Assembly (NCBI GenBank): GCA_030151665.1
Contig: JASLDB010000261.1
Span: 1-6,538 of the forward strand
DNA: 6,538 bases
Source: Neisseriaceae bacterium
Lineage (GTDB): Bacteria > Pseudomonadota > Gammaproteobacteria > Burkholderiales > Neisseriaceae
Direction: 5' to 3'
Every line of letters begins with the position of its first letter. The stretch's first letter is position 1. The translations under genes and the position numbers were made by a program. The notes under the pieces were generated by a model, which saw only the letters and a program-made list of their open reading frames with translations, did no database searches and was not told the origin of the DNA. This document shows positions 1 to 6,281 of the stretch, one piece after another.

Positions 1-2
1 CT

Positions 3-113
3 CGCTTGAGTTTGCACTATGGTCAAATGCAATTATTTTATTTTTTAAGTTTCATCATGCAGTTGGCTTATCTGGCTTGGGATGTTCGCCAATACATGGC
101 CATTTGGCAATAA
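3..113 (+). CDS. C-terminal end of an unidentified membrane protein (partial, 5' end outside window)
   Basis: This reading frame is open from the window edge and ends with TAA at 111-113, giving 36 residues. It contains a very hydrophobic, aromatic-rich stretch (QLFYFLSFIMQLAYLAW) followed by a short polar tail ending DVRQYMAIWQ, which is typical of a last transmembrane helix with a short tail. A strong terminator starts 15 bases after the stop, as expected for the end of a plus-strand gene converging on lpxH. I do not recognise the family; a polytopic inner-membrane protein is the most that can be inferred. The adjacent frame is also open from base 2 to 352, but it runs through the terminator and far into lpxH, so this frame is preferred. 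Confidence is moderate because only a short piece is visible. Confidence 0.5.
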   Translation, partial: RLSLHYGQMQLFYFLSFIMQLAYLAWDVRQYMAIWQ

Positions 114-128
114 AGCTTTACCACACAG

Positions 129-162
129 AAAAAGACCGCTCTTTATTAAAAGCGGTCTTTTT
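129..162. terminator. Bidirectional rho-independent terminator between the partial CDS and lpxH
   Basis: A perfect 12-bp stem (AAAAAGACCGCT, 129-140, pairing with AGCGGTCTTTTT, 151-162) encloses a 10-base loop. The 3' arm runs into a T tract on the plus strand, and the A tract of the 5' arm gives a T tract on the minus strand. It lies 15 bases after the plus-strand stop at 113 and 10 bases after the lpxH stop, so it probably ends both convergent transcripts. Confidence 0.88.
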
Positions 163-172
163 TGATGGTCAC

Positions 173-910
173 TCAAAGTGGGTGAGTGGTCAGCTTTCCA
201 TTATTATCCAAGGCCAAATAACCAGCAATTTCATTATGCCAATCTTGAATTACATAGCGAGTAATGGTTTGCTCGTTAATTTGGTGATGATGAGTATTGG
301 GTCTGTGGGTGTGACCATGTATCAAGGTATGGATTTCATGGCCGCAAGGTAGTTGCTGCCACAGTGCTGCCACACCAGCTTCTGTTACATCAGAAATCTC
401 ACTTAAACCTTCTGCATTTTTCTTGGTTTCACTCATTTGTCGAATCTGTGCTGCCAATAGTCGGCGTTCAGCCAATGGCTTGGCCAAAACTGCTTGTTGC
501 CAAATAAGGTTGCGAGATTGTGCACGAAAAGCTTGATAAGCCACATCATCGGTACACATGATATCGCCATGACTTAACACATATTGTTGACCATAAAGGC
601 TTACCACAGCAGGGTCATCAATGATCATTGCACCTGTTTCTTGGGCAAATTGGTCACCCAATAGGAAATCACGGTTGCCATGCATAATAAACAACGGTGT
701 TTGTTGTGAAAACTGGGCCAAGGCTTGTTTGAGCGCCTCAATGATGGGATGGCTTTCATCATCACCTACCCAAGCATCAAACAAATCACCAAGAATATAC
801 AAAGCATCAATCTTGCCAGCCCAAGTGGCTAAGGCAGTGGTGAATTTTTGATTTAATTGTTCAGAATCTACACCCAAGTGCAAATCAGCTATAAATAAGG
901 TTTGTGTCAT
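173..910 (-). CDS. lpxH: UDP-2,3-diacylglucosamine diphosphatase (pyrophosphohydrolase) LpxH
   Basis: LpxH hydrolyses UDP-2,3-diacylglucosamine to lipid X and UMP, the fourth step of lipid A synthesis, acting at the cytoplasmic face of the inner membrane. The 245-residue product carries the full calcineurin-like metallophosphoesterase set: IADLHLG (D9, H11), GDLFDAWVGDD (D42), GNRDFLLG (N79, R80), VLSHGD (H114) and HGHTHRP (H198, H200). The length and the RPN segment after the last motif fit LpxH rather than a generic phosphoesterase. The start has an AGAG ribosome-binding element five bases upstream, placed inside the 3' end of the preceding gene. Only two bases separate it from the stop of the YffB-like gene, so the two are probably co-transcribed and end at the terminator at 129-162. 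Confidence 0.96.
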   Translation of the reverse strand: MTQTLFIADLHLGVDSEQLNQKFTTALATWAGKIDALYILGDLFDAWVGDDESHPIIEALKQALAQFSQQTPLFIMHGNRDFLLGDQFAQETGAMIIDDPAVVSLYGQQYVLSHGDIMCTDDVAYQAFRAQSRNLIWQQAVLAKPLAERRLLAAQIRQMSETKKNAEGLSEISDVTEAGVAALWQQLPCGHEIHTLIHGHTHRPNTHHHQINEQTITRYVIQDWHNEIAGYLALDNNGKLTTHPL

Positions 911-912
911 GA

Positions 913-1269
913 TTACTCTGCTATTAGCATTTTTGTATAGTTGGCTTCTTGAAAACCAACAGTGGTGATAGCGTCACTCACCAAAACTGGGCGCTTGATA
1001 ATAGAAGGGTATGCTTGCATCAATGCAATGGCACTGTCTTGTTGCAAAGCTTGAGCCTGCTCTGTTTCAGTTAGTTTGCGCCAAGTGGTGCCACGCTTAT
1101 TGATTAACGTGGCCAAATCCAGTACTTCTAACCAACTTGTTAATAAGGCAGTATCAGGAGGTGTTTTTTTAAAATCATTGAATTGGTAGGCAATACCATG
1201 TTCTTCTAAAAAAACACGGGCTTTTTTAACCGTACTGCAATTGCTAATGCCATACAATTGTATTGTCAT
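913..1269 (-). CDS. ArsC/Spx-family thioredoxin-fold protein, YffB type
   Basis: The 118-residue protein belongs to the arsenate reductase-like ArsC family and most resembles the YffB subgroup. The N-terminus reads YGISNCSTVKKA, with a single cysteine at C11 and no second cysteine of a CxxC pair. NKRGTTWRKL (57-66) and the IKRPVLV segment (R93) are the usual later landmarks of the fold. YffB-like proteins have been suggested to be glutathione-dependent thiol reductases, but their physiological substrate is unclear, and nothing here indicates an arsenic operon. The start fits the normal N-terminus of the family, yet no Shine-Dalgarno sequence is visible; the bases just upstream are A/C-rich. 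It is the first gene of a two-gene unit with lpxH, two bases downstream. Confidence 0.9.
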   Translation of the reverse strand: MTIQLYGISNCSTVKKARVFLEEHGIAYQFNDFKKTPPDTALLTSWLEVLDLATLINKRGTTWRKLTETEQAQALQQDSAIALMQAYPSIIKRPVLVSDAITTVGFQEANYTKMLIAE

Positions 1270-1300
1270 TGTGTGAATGTGTTGTGTTGTAAATAATCAA

Positions 1301-1306
1301 ATTGTA
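1301..1306 (-). promoter_or_regulatory. Possible -10 element for the YffB-like gene and lpxH
   Basis: On the minus strand these bases read TACAAT, a five-of-six match to the sigma-70 -10 consensus, and would give a leader of about 30 bases. No good -35 sequence lies at the usual distance, so this is only a suggestion. Confidence 0.3.
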
Positions 1307-1351
1307 ACGGATTTTGTTGGTTTTGGCTGAAAATTTACCGTTTAAAGTCGT

Positions 1352-1389
1352 TATAATGCTTGAGTCAAGGCGTTGTTATACACTATTCT
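1352..1389 (+). promoter_or_regulatory. Candidate promoter region of the lipoprotein gene
   Basis: A perfect TATAAT lies at 1352-1357, but without a convincing -35 (TTGGCT at 1323-1328 is too far upstream). An alternative is TTGAGT (1360-1365) with TATTCT (1384-1389) at 18-base spacing. Either would start transcription 50-80 bases upstream of the lipoprotein ATG. The sequence alone cannot decide between them. Confidence 0.35.
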
Positions 1390-1444
1390 TACTAAATTGA
1401 ATTTAAACCTTGCTATCCATTAACTTATTTAAAGAGGTGTTCGC

Positions 1445-2107
1445 ATGAATAAATGGGGCATGCTTTTGCTCGTAACGATGTTGGCGGCTTGTTCTAATAG
1501 CCAAGATGCCAATAAGTCTAATTTTGAAAATGCCATTAATCAATATTACAAAAACAATAATTTGTGCTTGGTTTTGGCGCCCATTGAAAAACATAACAAT
1601 CCCAAGGCAATGGTAGATGGGATTGTTGGGCACTATGGTGATACCAAACTTAGCATTGTGGCTAAAAATGCGGATGGTGATAAGGTTAATGAGCAAGCCT
1701 TGAAACAAATGGCAGTATTGGTTAATGAAGGCATCTACCAAGAAGAAGAGCGTGAGAAAAAAGCAGGAAATGGGAAGAAAGAATGGCAAATAGCAGTTTT
1801 TAGTTTGACTGAAAAAGGTGTGGGTTATTTTCAGGGCTCGCCTCTTGGCCCTAAGTTGTGTGTGGGCAAGCAGAAAGTTGAAAAGGTCAATTGGTTTACA
1901 GAACCGACCACTGCTGATGGCATGATTGTGTCGCAAGTGGTTTATGAGCACAGTTACAAATTGGATAAATTCGCCAAGAAATTGATTGATCAAGGCCAAT
2001 ACAATTTAGAGGCTGAAATTAACAAAGGCAAGCAAAATAGAACACTATTGGTATTGACCAATGAGGGTTGGAAAGATCACCGACTATTGCAAGTCACAAG
2101 TCAATAG
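1445..2107 (+). CDS. Putative outer-membrane lipoprotein of unknown function
   Basis: The 220-residue product starts with a short lipoprotein signal: a positive N-terminus (MNKWG), a hydrophobic core and a lipobox LAAC, with the lipidated cysteine at C16. Residue 17 is serine rather than aspartate, which favours outer-membrane sorting under the usual Lol rule. The mature part has two further cysteines, C41 (NNNLCLVL) and C139 (GPKLCVGK), which could form a disulfide in the periplasm. Later segments are FSLTEKGVGYF (119-129) and VLTNEGWK (203-210). From memory the pattern of an early LCL, LTEKG..Y, LC.G and a late LT..GW resembles small hypothetical lipoproteins of other Proteobacteria; this needs a search. 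GAGGTG at 1434-1439 gives a good ribosome-binding site five bases before ATG. The gene stands alone, divergent from the YffB-like gene and convergent with apaH. No function can be assigned. Confidence 0.82.
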   Translation: MNKWGMLLLVTMLAACSNSQDANKSNFENAINQYYKNNNLCLVLAPIEKHNNPKAMVDGIVGHYGDTKLSIVAKNADGDKVNEQALKQMAVLVNEGIYQEEEREKKAGNGKKEWQIAVFSLTEKGVGYFQGSPLGPKLCVGKQKVEKVNWFTEPTTADGMIVSQVVYEHSYKLDKFAKKLIDQGQYNLEAEINKGKQNRTLLVLTNEGWKDHRLLQVTSQ

Positions 2108-2136
2108 CCTGTAATAAAACAAACAAACAAATAATC

Positions 2137-2171
2137 AAATAATCAATGCCAACAACAGGCATTGATTATTT
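2137..2171. terminator. Bidirectional terminator between the lipoprotein gene and apaH
   Basis: A perfect 14-bp inverted repeat (AAATAATCAATGCC, 2137-2150, with its complement at 2158-2171) encloses a 7-base loop. The stem is AT-rich outside a GGCATTG core. T-rich sequence follows the hairpin on both strands. It lies 29 bases after the lipoprotein stop and 21 bases beyond the apaH stop, which fits shared termination of convergent genes. Confidence 0.8.
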
Positions 2172-2192
2172 TGTGTATTGCGCAAGTCTTGA

Positions 2193-3026
2193 TTAATCAA
2201 CAGAATGTAAAGACACGCCATTTAAACTTGGCACTTGGTAAATGTCTTTGCTGCATAAGTCCATCGCTGTTAAATGTCCAGCCCAAACCGCGCCTGTATC
2301 CAATCCATACACTCTTTTTCCATGATTCAAATACAGACCCAAGGCAGACCAGTGACCAAAAATAATATCTTTTGCCCAATCCACTCGCTTAGTGTCTTCA
2401 AACCAAGCATGCAATTGGCCAGGCATGTCATCCAAACTTTTTTTGTAATCAAAATCCAGTTGGTGGGATAGATCCAAAGCTCGCATGCGGGTAAAAACAT
2501 TGATTGCAAAGCGAATGCGCTCTATTGGGCTTAAATCATGTTTCATGGCACGTGGTTTATTGCCATACATTTCCCTTAGCATGCTAATAAAACGAGGGTG
2601 GCGCAAAGCTTCTTCGACTTCATGGGCAAAATCCACTGCCGTATCAATTTGCCAAGTTGGGTATAGCCCGGCATGGGTCATGACTGTGTTGTTATTTTGC
2701 AGTAATAATGGCTGCTGTCGTAAGAAGTCCAGCAAAATAGCGCTGTTATTGGCTTGTAAAATCGGACTTAAAGTGTCACCTTTTTTTTGTTTGGAATCGG
2801 TATGGGCAACGGCCAATAAGTGTAAATCATGATTACCAAGAACCATTTGTACACAATCTTGGTGCTCATAAACAAATTGTAGTACAGGTAATGATTGTGG
2901 TCCTCGATTGACAATATCACCTGCTAACCACAGTGTGTCCTTGCCTTTTTGAAAATCGATGGCTGATAGCAAGGCTTGTAATTCATCAAAACAGCCTTGT
3001 ACATCGCCAATTGCATAGTGTGACAT
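2193..3026 (-). CDS. apaH: Symmetrical bis(5'-nucleosyl)-tetraphosphatase (Ap4A hydrolase)
   Basis: ApaH cleaves diadenosine tetraphosphate symmetrically to two ADP, limiting stress-linked dinucleotide build-up and removing Np4 caps from RNA in enterobacteria. The 277-residue product shows the PPP-type phosphoesterase motifs in order: GDVQGC (7-12), LAGDIVNRGP (34-43), LGNHDLHLLA (63-72), MTHAG (H118), FGHWSALG (H225) and the ApaH signature GLDTGAVWAG (241-250). The length is normal for the family. No clear Shine-Dalgarno lies before the ATG. The gene sits 55 bases downstream of prfA with a terminator between them, so it either has its own promoter near the prfA 3' end or depends on read-through. 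It is not next to ksgA/apaG, its usual enterobacterial partners. Confidence 0.96.
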   Translation of the reverse strand: MSHYAIGDVQGCFDELQALLSAIDFQKGKDTLWLAGDIVNRGPQSLPVLQFVYEHQDCVQMVLGNHDLHLLAVAHTDSKQKKGDTLSPILQANNSAILLDFLRQQPLLLQNNNTVMTHAGLYPTWQIDTAVDFAHEVEEALRHPRFISMLREMYGNKPRAMKHDLSPIERIRFAINVFTRMRALDLSHQLDFDYKKSLDDMPGQLHAWFEDTKRVDWAKDIIFGHWSALGLYLNHGKRVYGLDTGAVWAGHLTAMDLCSKDIYQVPSLNGVSLHSVD

Positions 3027-3045
3027 TTAGTGCATACTCAACATG

Positions 3046-3072
3046 AAAAAAGCTGCTTGAATCAAGCAGCTT
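3046..3072 (-). terminator. Rho-independent terminator downstream of prfA
   Basis: An 11-bp inverted repeat (AAGCTGCTTGA, 3050-3060, with its complement at 3062-3072) probably folds as a 9-bp stem with a 5-base loop. On the minus strand the stem runs into six T residues (A tract at 3046-3051). It begins 9 bases after the prfA stop and ends 19 bases before the apaH start, so it should end or attenuate hemA-prfA transcription ahead of apaH. The plus strand lacks a matching T tract. Confidence 0.82.
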
Positions 3073-3081
3073 GGAAAATAA

Positions 3082-4158
3082 TTAATCTGCCATATTGGCT
3101 AATTGCTCAGCTTGGTGCTCAGCAATCAAGGTGTTGGTCAATTCCACCAAGTCACCATCCATAACAAAGTCCAATTTGTGTAAAGTCAAATTGATGCGAT
3201 GATCGGTTACACGGCCTTGGGGGTAATTGTAGGTACGGATACGTTCACTGCGATCACCACTACCAATTAAGCTCTTTCGTTCCGCTGCTTCTTTTTCATG
3301 TGCCGCACGACGTTGCATATCATTAAGTCTTGCTGCCAAGACTTTCATGGCTTGGGCTTTGTTGCTGTGTTGCGATCGGCCATCTTGGCATTCTACAACC
3401 AAACCCGTTGGTAAGTGTGTTAAACGGACGGCAGAATCGGTTTTGTTAATGTGCTGACCACCCGCACCACTGGCACGGAAAGTATCCACTCGCAAATCAC
3501 TGGCATTGATGTTGATATCTTCTAGTTCATCTGCTTCTGCCATGACTGCTACTGTACACGCTGAAGTGTGAATGCGACCTTGGCTTTCTGTTGCAGGAAC
3601 ACGTTGTACACGGTGACCACCTGATTCGAATTTCAAGCGGCTGTAAGCACCCAAACCAATGACACGGATAATGGCTTCTTTATAGCCACCCAAATCGGAT
3701 TCGTGACTTGAAACCAATTCAACCTGCCAATTCTGACGCTCAGCATAACGCGTATACATGCGCAATAAATCACCAGCAAACAAAGCGGCTTCATCACCAC
3801 CAGTACCTGCACGAACCTCGATGAAAATATTTTTATCATCATCGGCATCTTTGGGTAGTAGTAATTTTTGTAATTCAGTATCCAGTGTGTCGATTTTATT
3901 TTTGGCTGCTTGGATTTCTTCTTCGGCAAAGTCTTTCATTTCTGGGTCAGACAGCATCTCTTGAGCGTCTGCCAAGTCACTTTGGGCGTTAGCATAAGCT
4001 TGATATGTTTCTGCCAATGGGGTAATTTCAGCATGTTCACGGGTGAGTTTTCGATACTCATCCATGTTCTGTGTTGCCGTCTCGCTTGCCAGTAAATGAG
4101 TCACTTCTTCTAAGCGCTCAGTCAGTTGTTGTAGTTTTTGGAGTAAAGAAGGTTTCAT
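3082..4158 (-). CDS. prfA: Peptide chain release factor 1 (RF1)
   Basis: RF1 recognises UAA and UAG in the ribosomal A site and triggers release of the finished peptide. The 358-residue product has a coiled N-terminal domain, the RF1 codon-reading motif PAT at 188-190 (within RVPATESQG; RF2 would have SPF) and the catalytic GGQ at 233-235 in SGAGGQHINKT. The arginine-rich SGDRSERIRTYNYPQGRVTDHR segment lies in the C-terminal part. The length is that of full RF1. No Shine-Dalgarno is evident before ATG, but the N-terminus fits the family. It follows hemA by 41 bases in the same direction, the widely conserved hemA-prfA order, and is followed by a terminator rather than by prmC, the methyltransferase gene for the GGQ glutamine that follows it in enterobacteria. 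Confidence 0.97.
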   Translation of the reverse strand: MKPSLLQKLQQLTERLEEVTHLLASETATQNMDEYRKLTREHAEITPLAETYQAYANAQSDLADAQEMLSDPEMKDFAEEEIQAAKNKIDTLDTELQKLLLPKDADDDKNIFIEVRAGTGGDEAALFAGDLLRMYTRYAERQNWQVELVSSHESDLGGYKEAIIRVIGLGAYSRLKFESGGHRVQRVPATESQGRIHTSACTVAVMAEADELEDININASDLRVDTFRASGAGGQHINKTDSAVRLTHLPTGLVVECQDGRSQHSNKAQAMKVLAARLNDMQRRAAHEKEAAERKSLIGSGDRSERIRTYNYPQGRVTDHRINLTLHKLDFVMDGDLVELTNTLIAEHQAEQLANMAD

Positions 4159-4199
4159 AACGCAATCGTATGGCGAAATATAAAAGGGTGAACTTTAAC

Positions 4200-5450
4200 T
4201 TATTCTTGCGTCAAATGGTACACTTTTGTGAGTGCAGCCAAAAGAGCTGGGTCTTCACCCGATGCTTTGGCCAAAGAATGGGTTGGAGCATGCAACAATT
4301 TATTGGTCAATTGCACAGACAAGCGCTGCAATACTTCTTCTGCTGGTGCCCCCTTGGCTAATTGTTTTAGTGCATTATTCAATACATATTGTCGAGCCAA
4401 TTCGCCATCATCACGCAATGCTCGAATTAATGGTACTGATTCGCGGCTTTTTTGCCACTGTAAAAACTCCAAGACACGAGCATCAATAATACTTTCTGCT
4501 TCGGCTGCGGCTTGCTTTCTAGCATCTTGTCCCATTTGCACAATGCTAGACATGTCGTCAACAGTGTACAAAAATGCATCATTTAAATCAGCTACTTCAG
4601 CTTCAATATCACGAGGGACTGCTAAATCCAATAAGAAGATGGGTTTGCGGCGGCGAACTTTCAATGCTTTTTCAATCATGCCTTTGCCAATAATTGGTAA
4701 TGGGCTGGCAGTTGAAGACACGACCACATCATAGTCTTGCATAATCTGAGGCAAGTCATTGAGCAAGATAGCATTGGCATTTTGACCAATGCTACGGGTT
4801 AATTCATTGGCTCTATCAATGGTGCGGTTGGCTACTGTCATTTGTTTTGGGGTTTTTGCCGCAAAATATGTGGCTACTAATTCAATCATTTCGCCAGCAC
4901 CGACAAATAGCACTTTTAAGTCGCTAATGCTCGGGAAAATCTGTTCAACCATTTTAACCGATGCTGCTGCCATGGAAACCGAACTTTCACCCACAGCTGT
5001 ATTACTTCGAACTTCTTTGGCAACAGAGAATGTCCGTTGGAATAGGGCATTTAAATGGCTGTGCATGGCATTTTGCTCTTGAGAAACACGAACAGCATTT
5101 TTTAATTGACCCAAAATTTGGGGTTCACCCAAAACCATGGAATCCAAACCACATGAAACACGAAATGCATGTCGAATGGTTTCATCTTGGCTTAATGTGT
5201 ATAAAAAAGGCTTAATCTCTTTGCTCGGCAATTGGTGAAAATCAGCAACCCAATCAACAATATCATTGGTTTGGCCAACGCAATACAATTCGGTGCGGTT
5301 ACACGTTGATAAAATAACGGCTTCTTTGGCTGCATCGTCTTTGACAATGCCTTGCACAGCAGCAGGTAAAACTTGAGCAGCAAAAGCCAATCGTTCCCGA
5401 ATACTAATCGGAGCCGTTTGATGATTTAAACCAATCGCGGTCAGTTGCAT
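4200..5450 (-). CDS. hemA: Glutamyl-tRNA reductase
   Basis: HemA reduces glutamyl-tRNA(Glu) to glutamate-1-semialdehyde with NADPH, the first committed step of C5-pathway tetrapyrrole and heme synthesis. The 416-residue product shows the N-terminal GLNHQTAPISIRERLAF, the catalytic STCNRTELYC with C50, H94 in the RHAFRVSCGLDSMVLGEPQI region, the NADPH-binding VGAGEMIEL (183-191) and VVSSTASPLPIIG. It ends with the helical dimerisation domain (LTNKLLHAPTHSL). Length and motif spacing are normal, and the sequence reads as distinctly neisserial. Only a weak GGAA lies 10 bases before ATG. It is the first gene of the hemA-prfA unit and is divergent from pdxH across a 159-base spacer that carries a Fur box. 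Confidence 0.97.
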   Translation of the reverse strand: MQLTAIGLNHQTAPISIRERLAFAAQVLPAAVQGIVKDDAAKEAVILSTCNRTELYCVGQTNDIVDWVADFHQLPSKEIKPFLYTLSQDETIRHAFRVSCGLDSMVLGEPQILGQLKNAVRVSQEQNAMHSHLNALFQRTFSVAKEVRSNTAVGESSVSMAAASVKMVEQIFPSISDLKVLFVGAGEMIELVATYFAAKTPKQMTVANRTIDRANELTRSIGQNANAILLNDLPQIMQDYDVVVSSTASPLPIIGKGMIEKALKVRRRKPIFLLDLAVPRDIEAEVADLNDAFLYTVDDMSSIVQMGQDARKQAAAEAESIIDARVLEFLQWQKSRESVPLIRALRDDGELARQYVLNNALKQLAKGAPAEEVLQRLSVQLTNKLLHAPTHSLAKASGEDPALLAALTKVYHLTQE

Positions 5451-5488
5451 GAGATTATATTTCCATTACACTATACAGATTAAGGTGT

Positions 5489-5511
5489 ATTGTACCGCAT
5501 TAGCCGTACAA
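5489..5511 (-). promoter_or_regulatory. Possible hemA -10 element overlapping a TTGTAC/GTACAA dyad
   Basis: On the minus strand 5494-5489 reads TACAAT, a good -10 match that would give a leader of about 30 bases before hemA. It overlaps an inverted repeat TTGTAC (5490-5495), 10 bases, GTACAA (5506-5511), which has the geometry of a dimeric regulator site. No clear -35 is seen. A second possible -10, TATAGT, lies closer to the gene (minus strand of 5470-5475). Confidence 0.3.
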
Positions 5512-5566
5512 AAAAAATGGCTTAAGATCAAGTAAAAACAGGCTTTTCCCACTAAATGCCATTAAT

Positions 5567-5585
5567 TTCAATGATTATCATTATC
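5567..5585 (-). promoter_or_regulatory. Fur box (ferric uptake regulator binding site)
   Basis: Read on the minus strand, these 19 bases are GATAATGATAATCATTGAA, matching 16 of 19 positions of the classical Fur consensus GATAATGATAATCATTATC; the mismatches are all in the last three bases. In the hexamer view it holds three adjacent NAT-type units (5570-5587). It ends 24 bases before the pdxH ATG and lies 116 bases from the hemA ATG, so it probably covers the pdxH core promoter. Iron-dependent repression of pdxH is the simplest inference; an effect on hemA is possible. Confidence 0.75.
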
Positions 5586-5595
5586 ATTTAATTTT

Positions 5596-5601
5596 AGAGG
5601 A
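5596..5601 (+). promoter_or_regulatory. Ribosome-binding site of pdxH
   Basis: AGAGGA lies eight bases before the ATG at 5610. It is one of the clearest Shine-Dalgarno sequences in the window and supports this start rather than the ATG two codons later. Confidence 0.7.
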
Positions 5602-5609
5602 CATGTTTT

Positions 5610-6251
5610 ATGAACATGGATTTACACAATATTCGCCAAGATTATGCTAAAAAAGAGCTATCTGTAAAGGATTGCTTAGCCAATCCCATTGCCCAGTTTG
5701 ATGTGTGGTTACAAGAGGCTATTTCAGCTGAAGTACCAGAAGCCACTGCCATGAATGTGGCAACAGTAGACCAAGACAATCGACCCAATAGCCGAATAGT
5801 GTTGCTAAAAGAGGTCAATGAAACAGGTTTTGTATTTTTTACCAACTATGAGAGCAGAAAAGGGCAATCCATTGCCCATCAGCCGTTTGTTGCCATCAAC
5901 TTTTTTTGGCCAGAACTTGAGCGGCAAGTGAGAATTGAAGGGCGTATCGAAAAATTAGACCCCAAGGCATCAGATGACTATTTCGCTTCTAGACCCTATG
6001 CCAGTCGTGTTGGTGCTTGGGCTAGCGAACAAAGCCAGGTCATTAGCAGTAAGGCAGTATTGTTAAGTCGGGCAGCAGCCTTTGGTGCCAAACACCCCTT
6101 AAAAGTACCACGCCCCCCACATTGGGGTGGTTATTTGGTCGTTCCTGATCGCATTGAATTTTGGCAGGGTCGCCCAAGCCGGTTGCACGATCGGGTACAA
6201 TACCGTCTATTAGATACGCAAGAATGGCAAAAAGATCGTTTGGCACCTTGA
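5610..6251 (+). CDS. pdxH: Pyridoxamine/pyridoxine 5'-phosphate oxidase
   Basis: PdxH is an FMN-dependent cytoplasmic enzyme that oxidises pyridoxine or pyridoxamine 5'-phosphate to pyridoxal 5'-phosphate, in both the synthesis and salvage routes. The 213-residue product has the expected motifs: PNSRIVLLKEV (59-69), FFTNYESRKG (76-85), SRPYASRVGAWASEQSQ (127-143), and the family signature RPPHWGGYLVVPDRIEFWQG (168-187) followed by RPSRLHDR (188-195) and the C-terminal W..DRLAP. Length is typical. A good ribosome-binding site precedes the start. The gene is monocistronic as far as visible, divergent from hemA. The Fur box immediately upstream suggests iron-responsive control, which is not a standard feature of this gene. 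Confidence 0.97.
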   Translation: MNMDLHNIRQDYAKKELSVKDCLANPIAQFDVWLQEAISAEVPEATAMNVATVDQDNRPNSRIVLLKEVNETGFVFFTNYESRKGQSIAHQPFVAINFFWPELERQVRIEGRIEKLDPKASDDYFASRPYASRVGAWASEQSQVISSKAVLLSRAAAFGAKHPLKVPRPPHWGGYLVVPDRIEFWQGRPSRLHDRVQYRLLDTQEWQKDRLAP

Positions 6252-6252
6252 T

Positions 6253-6262
6253 ATTGTACAAT
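6253..6262. repeat. Short perfect palindrome just after pdxH
   Basis: ATTGTACAAT is a perfect 10-bp palindrome starting one base after the pdxH stop. It shares the TTGTAC half-site with the dyad at 5490-5511 upstream of hemA. At this length it may be chance. Confidence 0.4.
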
Positions 6263-6281
6263 TATTCAAGTTATCCCTATT

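Noticed and set aside
151..160. AAAAGCGGTC-like string similar to a Pasteurellaceae uptake motif
   Set aside because: It is one arm of the terminator stem, differs from the motif and is a single occurrence; the proteins point to Neisseriaceae rather than Pasteurellaceae.
77..352. Open plus-strand frame across the terminator and lpxH 3' end
   Set aside because: It crosses a strong terminator and overlaps well-supported lpxH on the other strand; the peptide from 129 onward is just the hairpin and the lpxH complement.
913..1269. Arsenate reductase assignment for the ArsC-family protein
   Set aside because: It has the YffB-type single-cysteine N-terminus and sits with lpxH, with no arsenic resistance genes nearby.
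1403..1999. Long minus-strand open frame antisense to the lipoprotein gene (198 codons)
   Set aside because: The plus-strand gene has a lipobox, a good ribosome-binding site and a terminator. The antisense product is rich in I, F, N and H, as expected from a reverse-complement shadow, and shows no recognisable motif.
2485..2832. Plus-strand open frame inside apaH
   Set aside because: It lies wholly within apaH, whose catalytic motifs are intact, and has no domain-like features.
4228..4734. Plus-strand open frame inside hemA (168 codons)
   Set aside because: Serine/alanine-rich shadow of hemA; hemA has all its motifs across the same bases.
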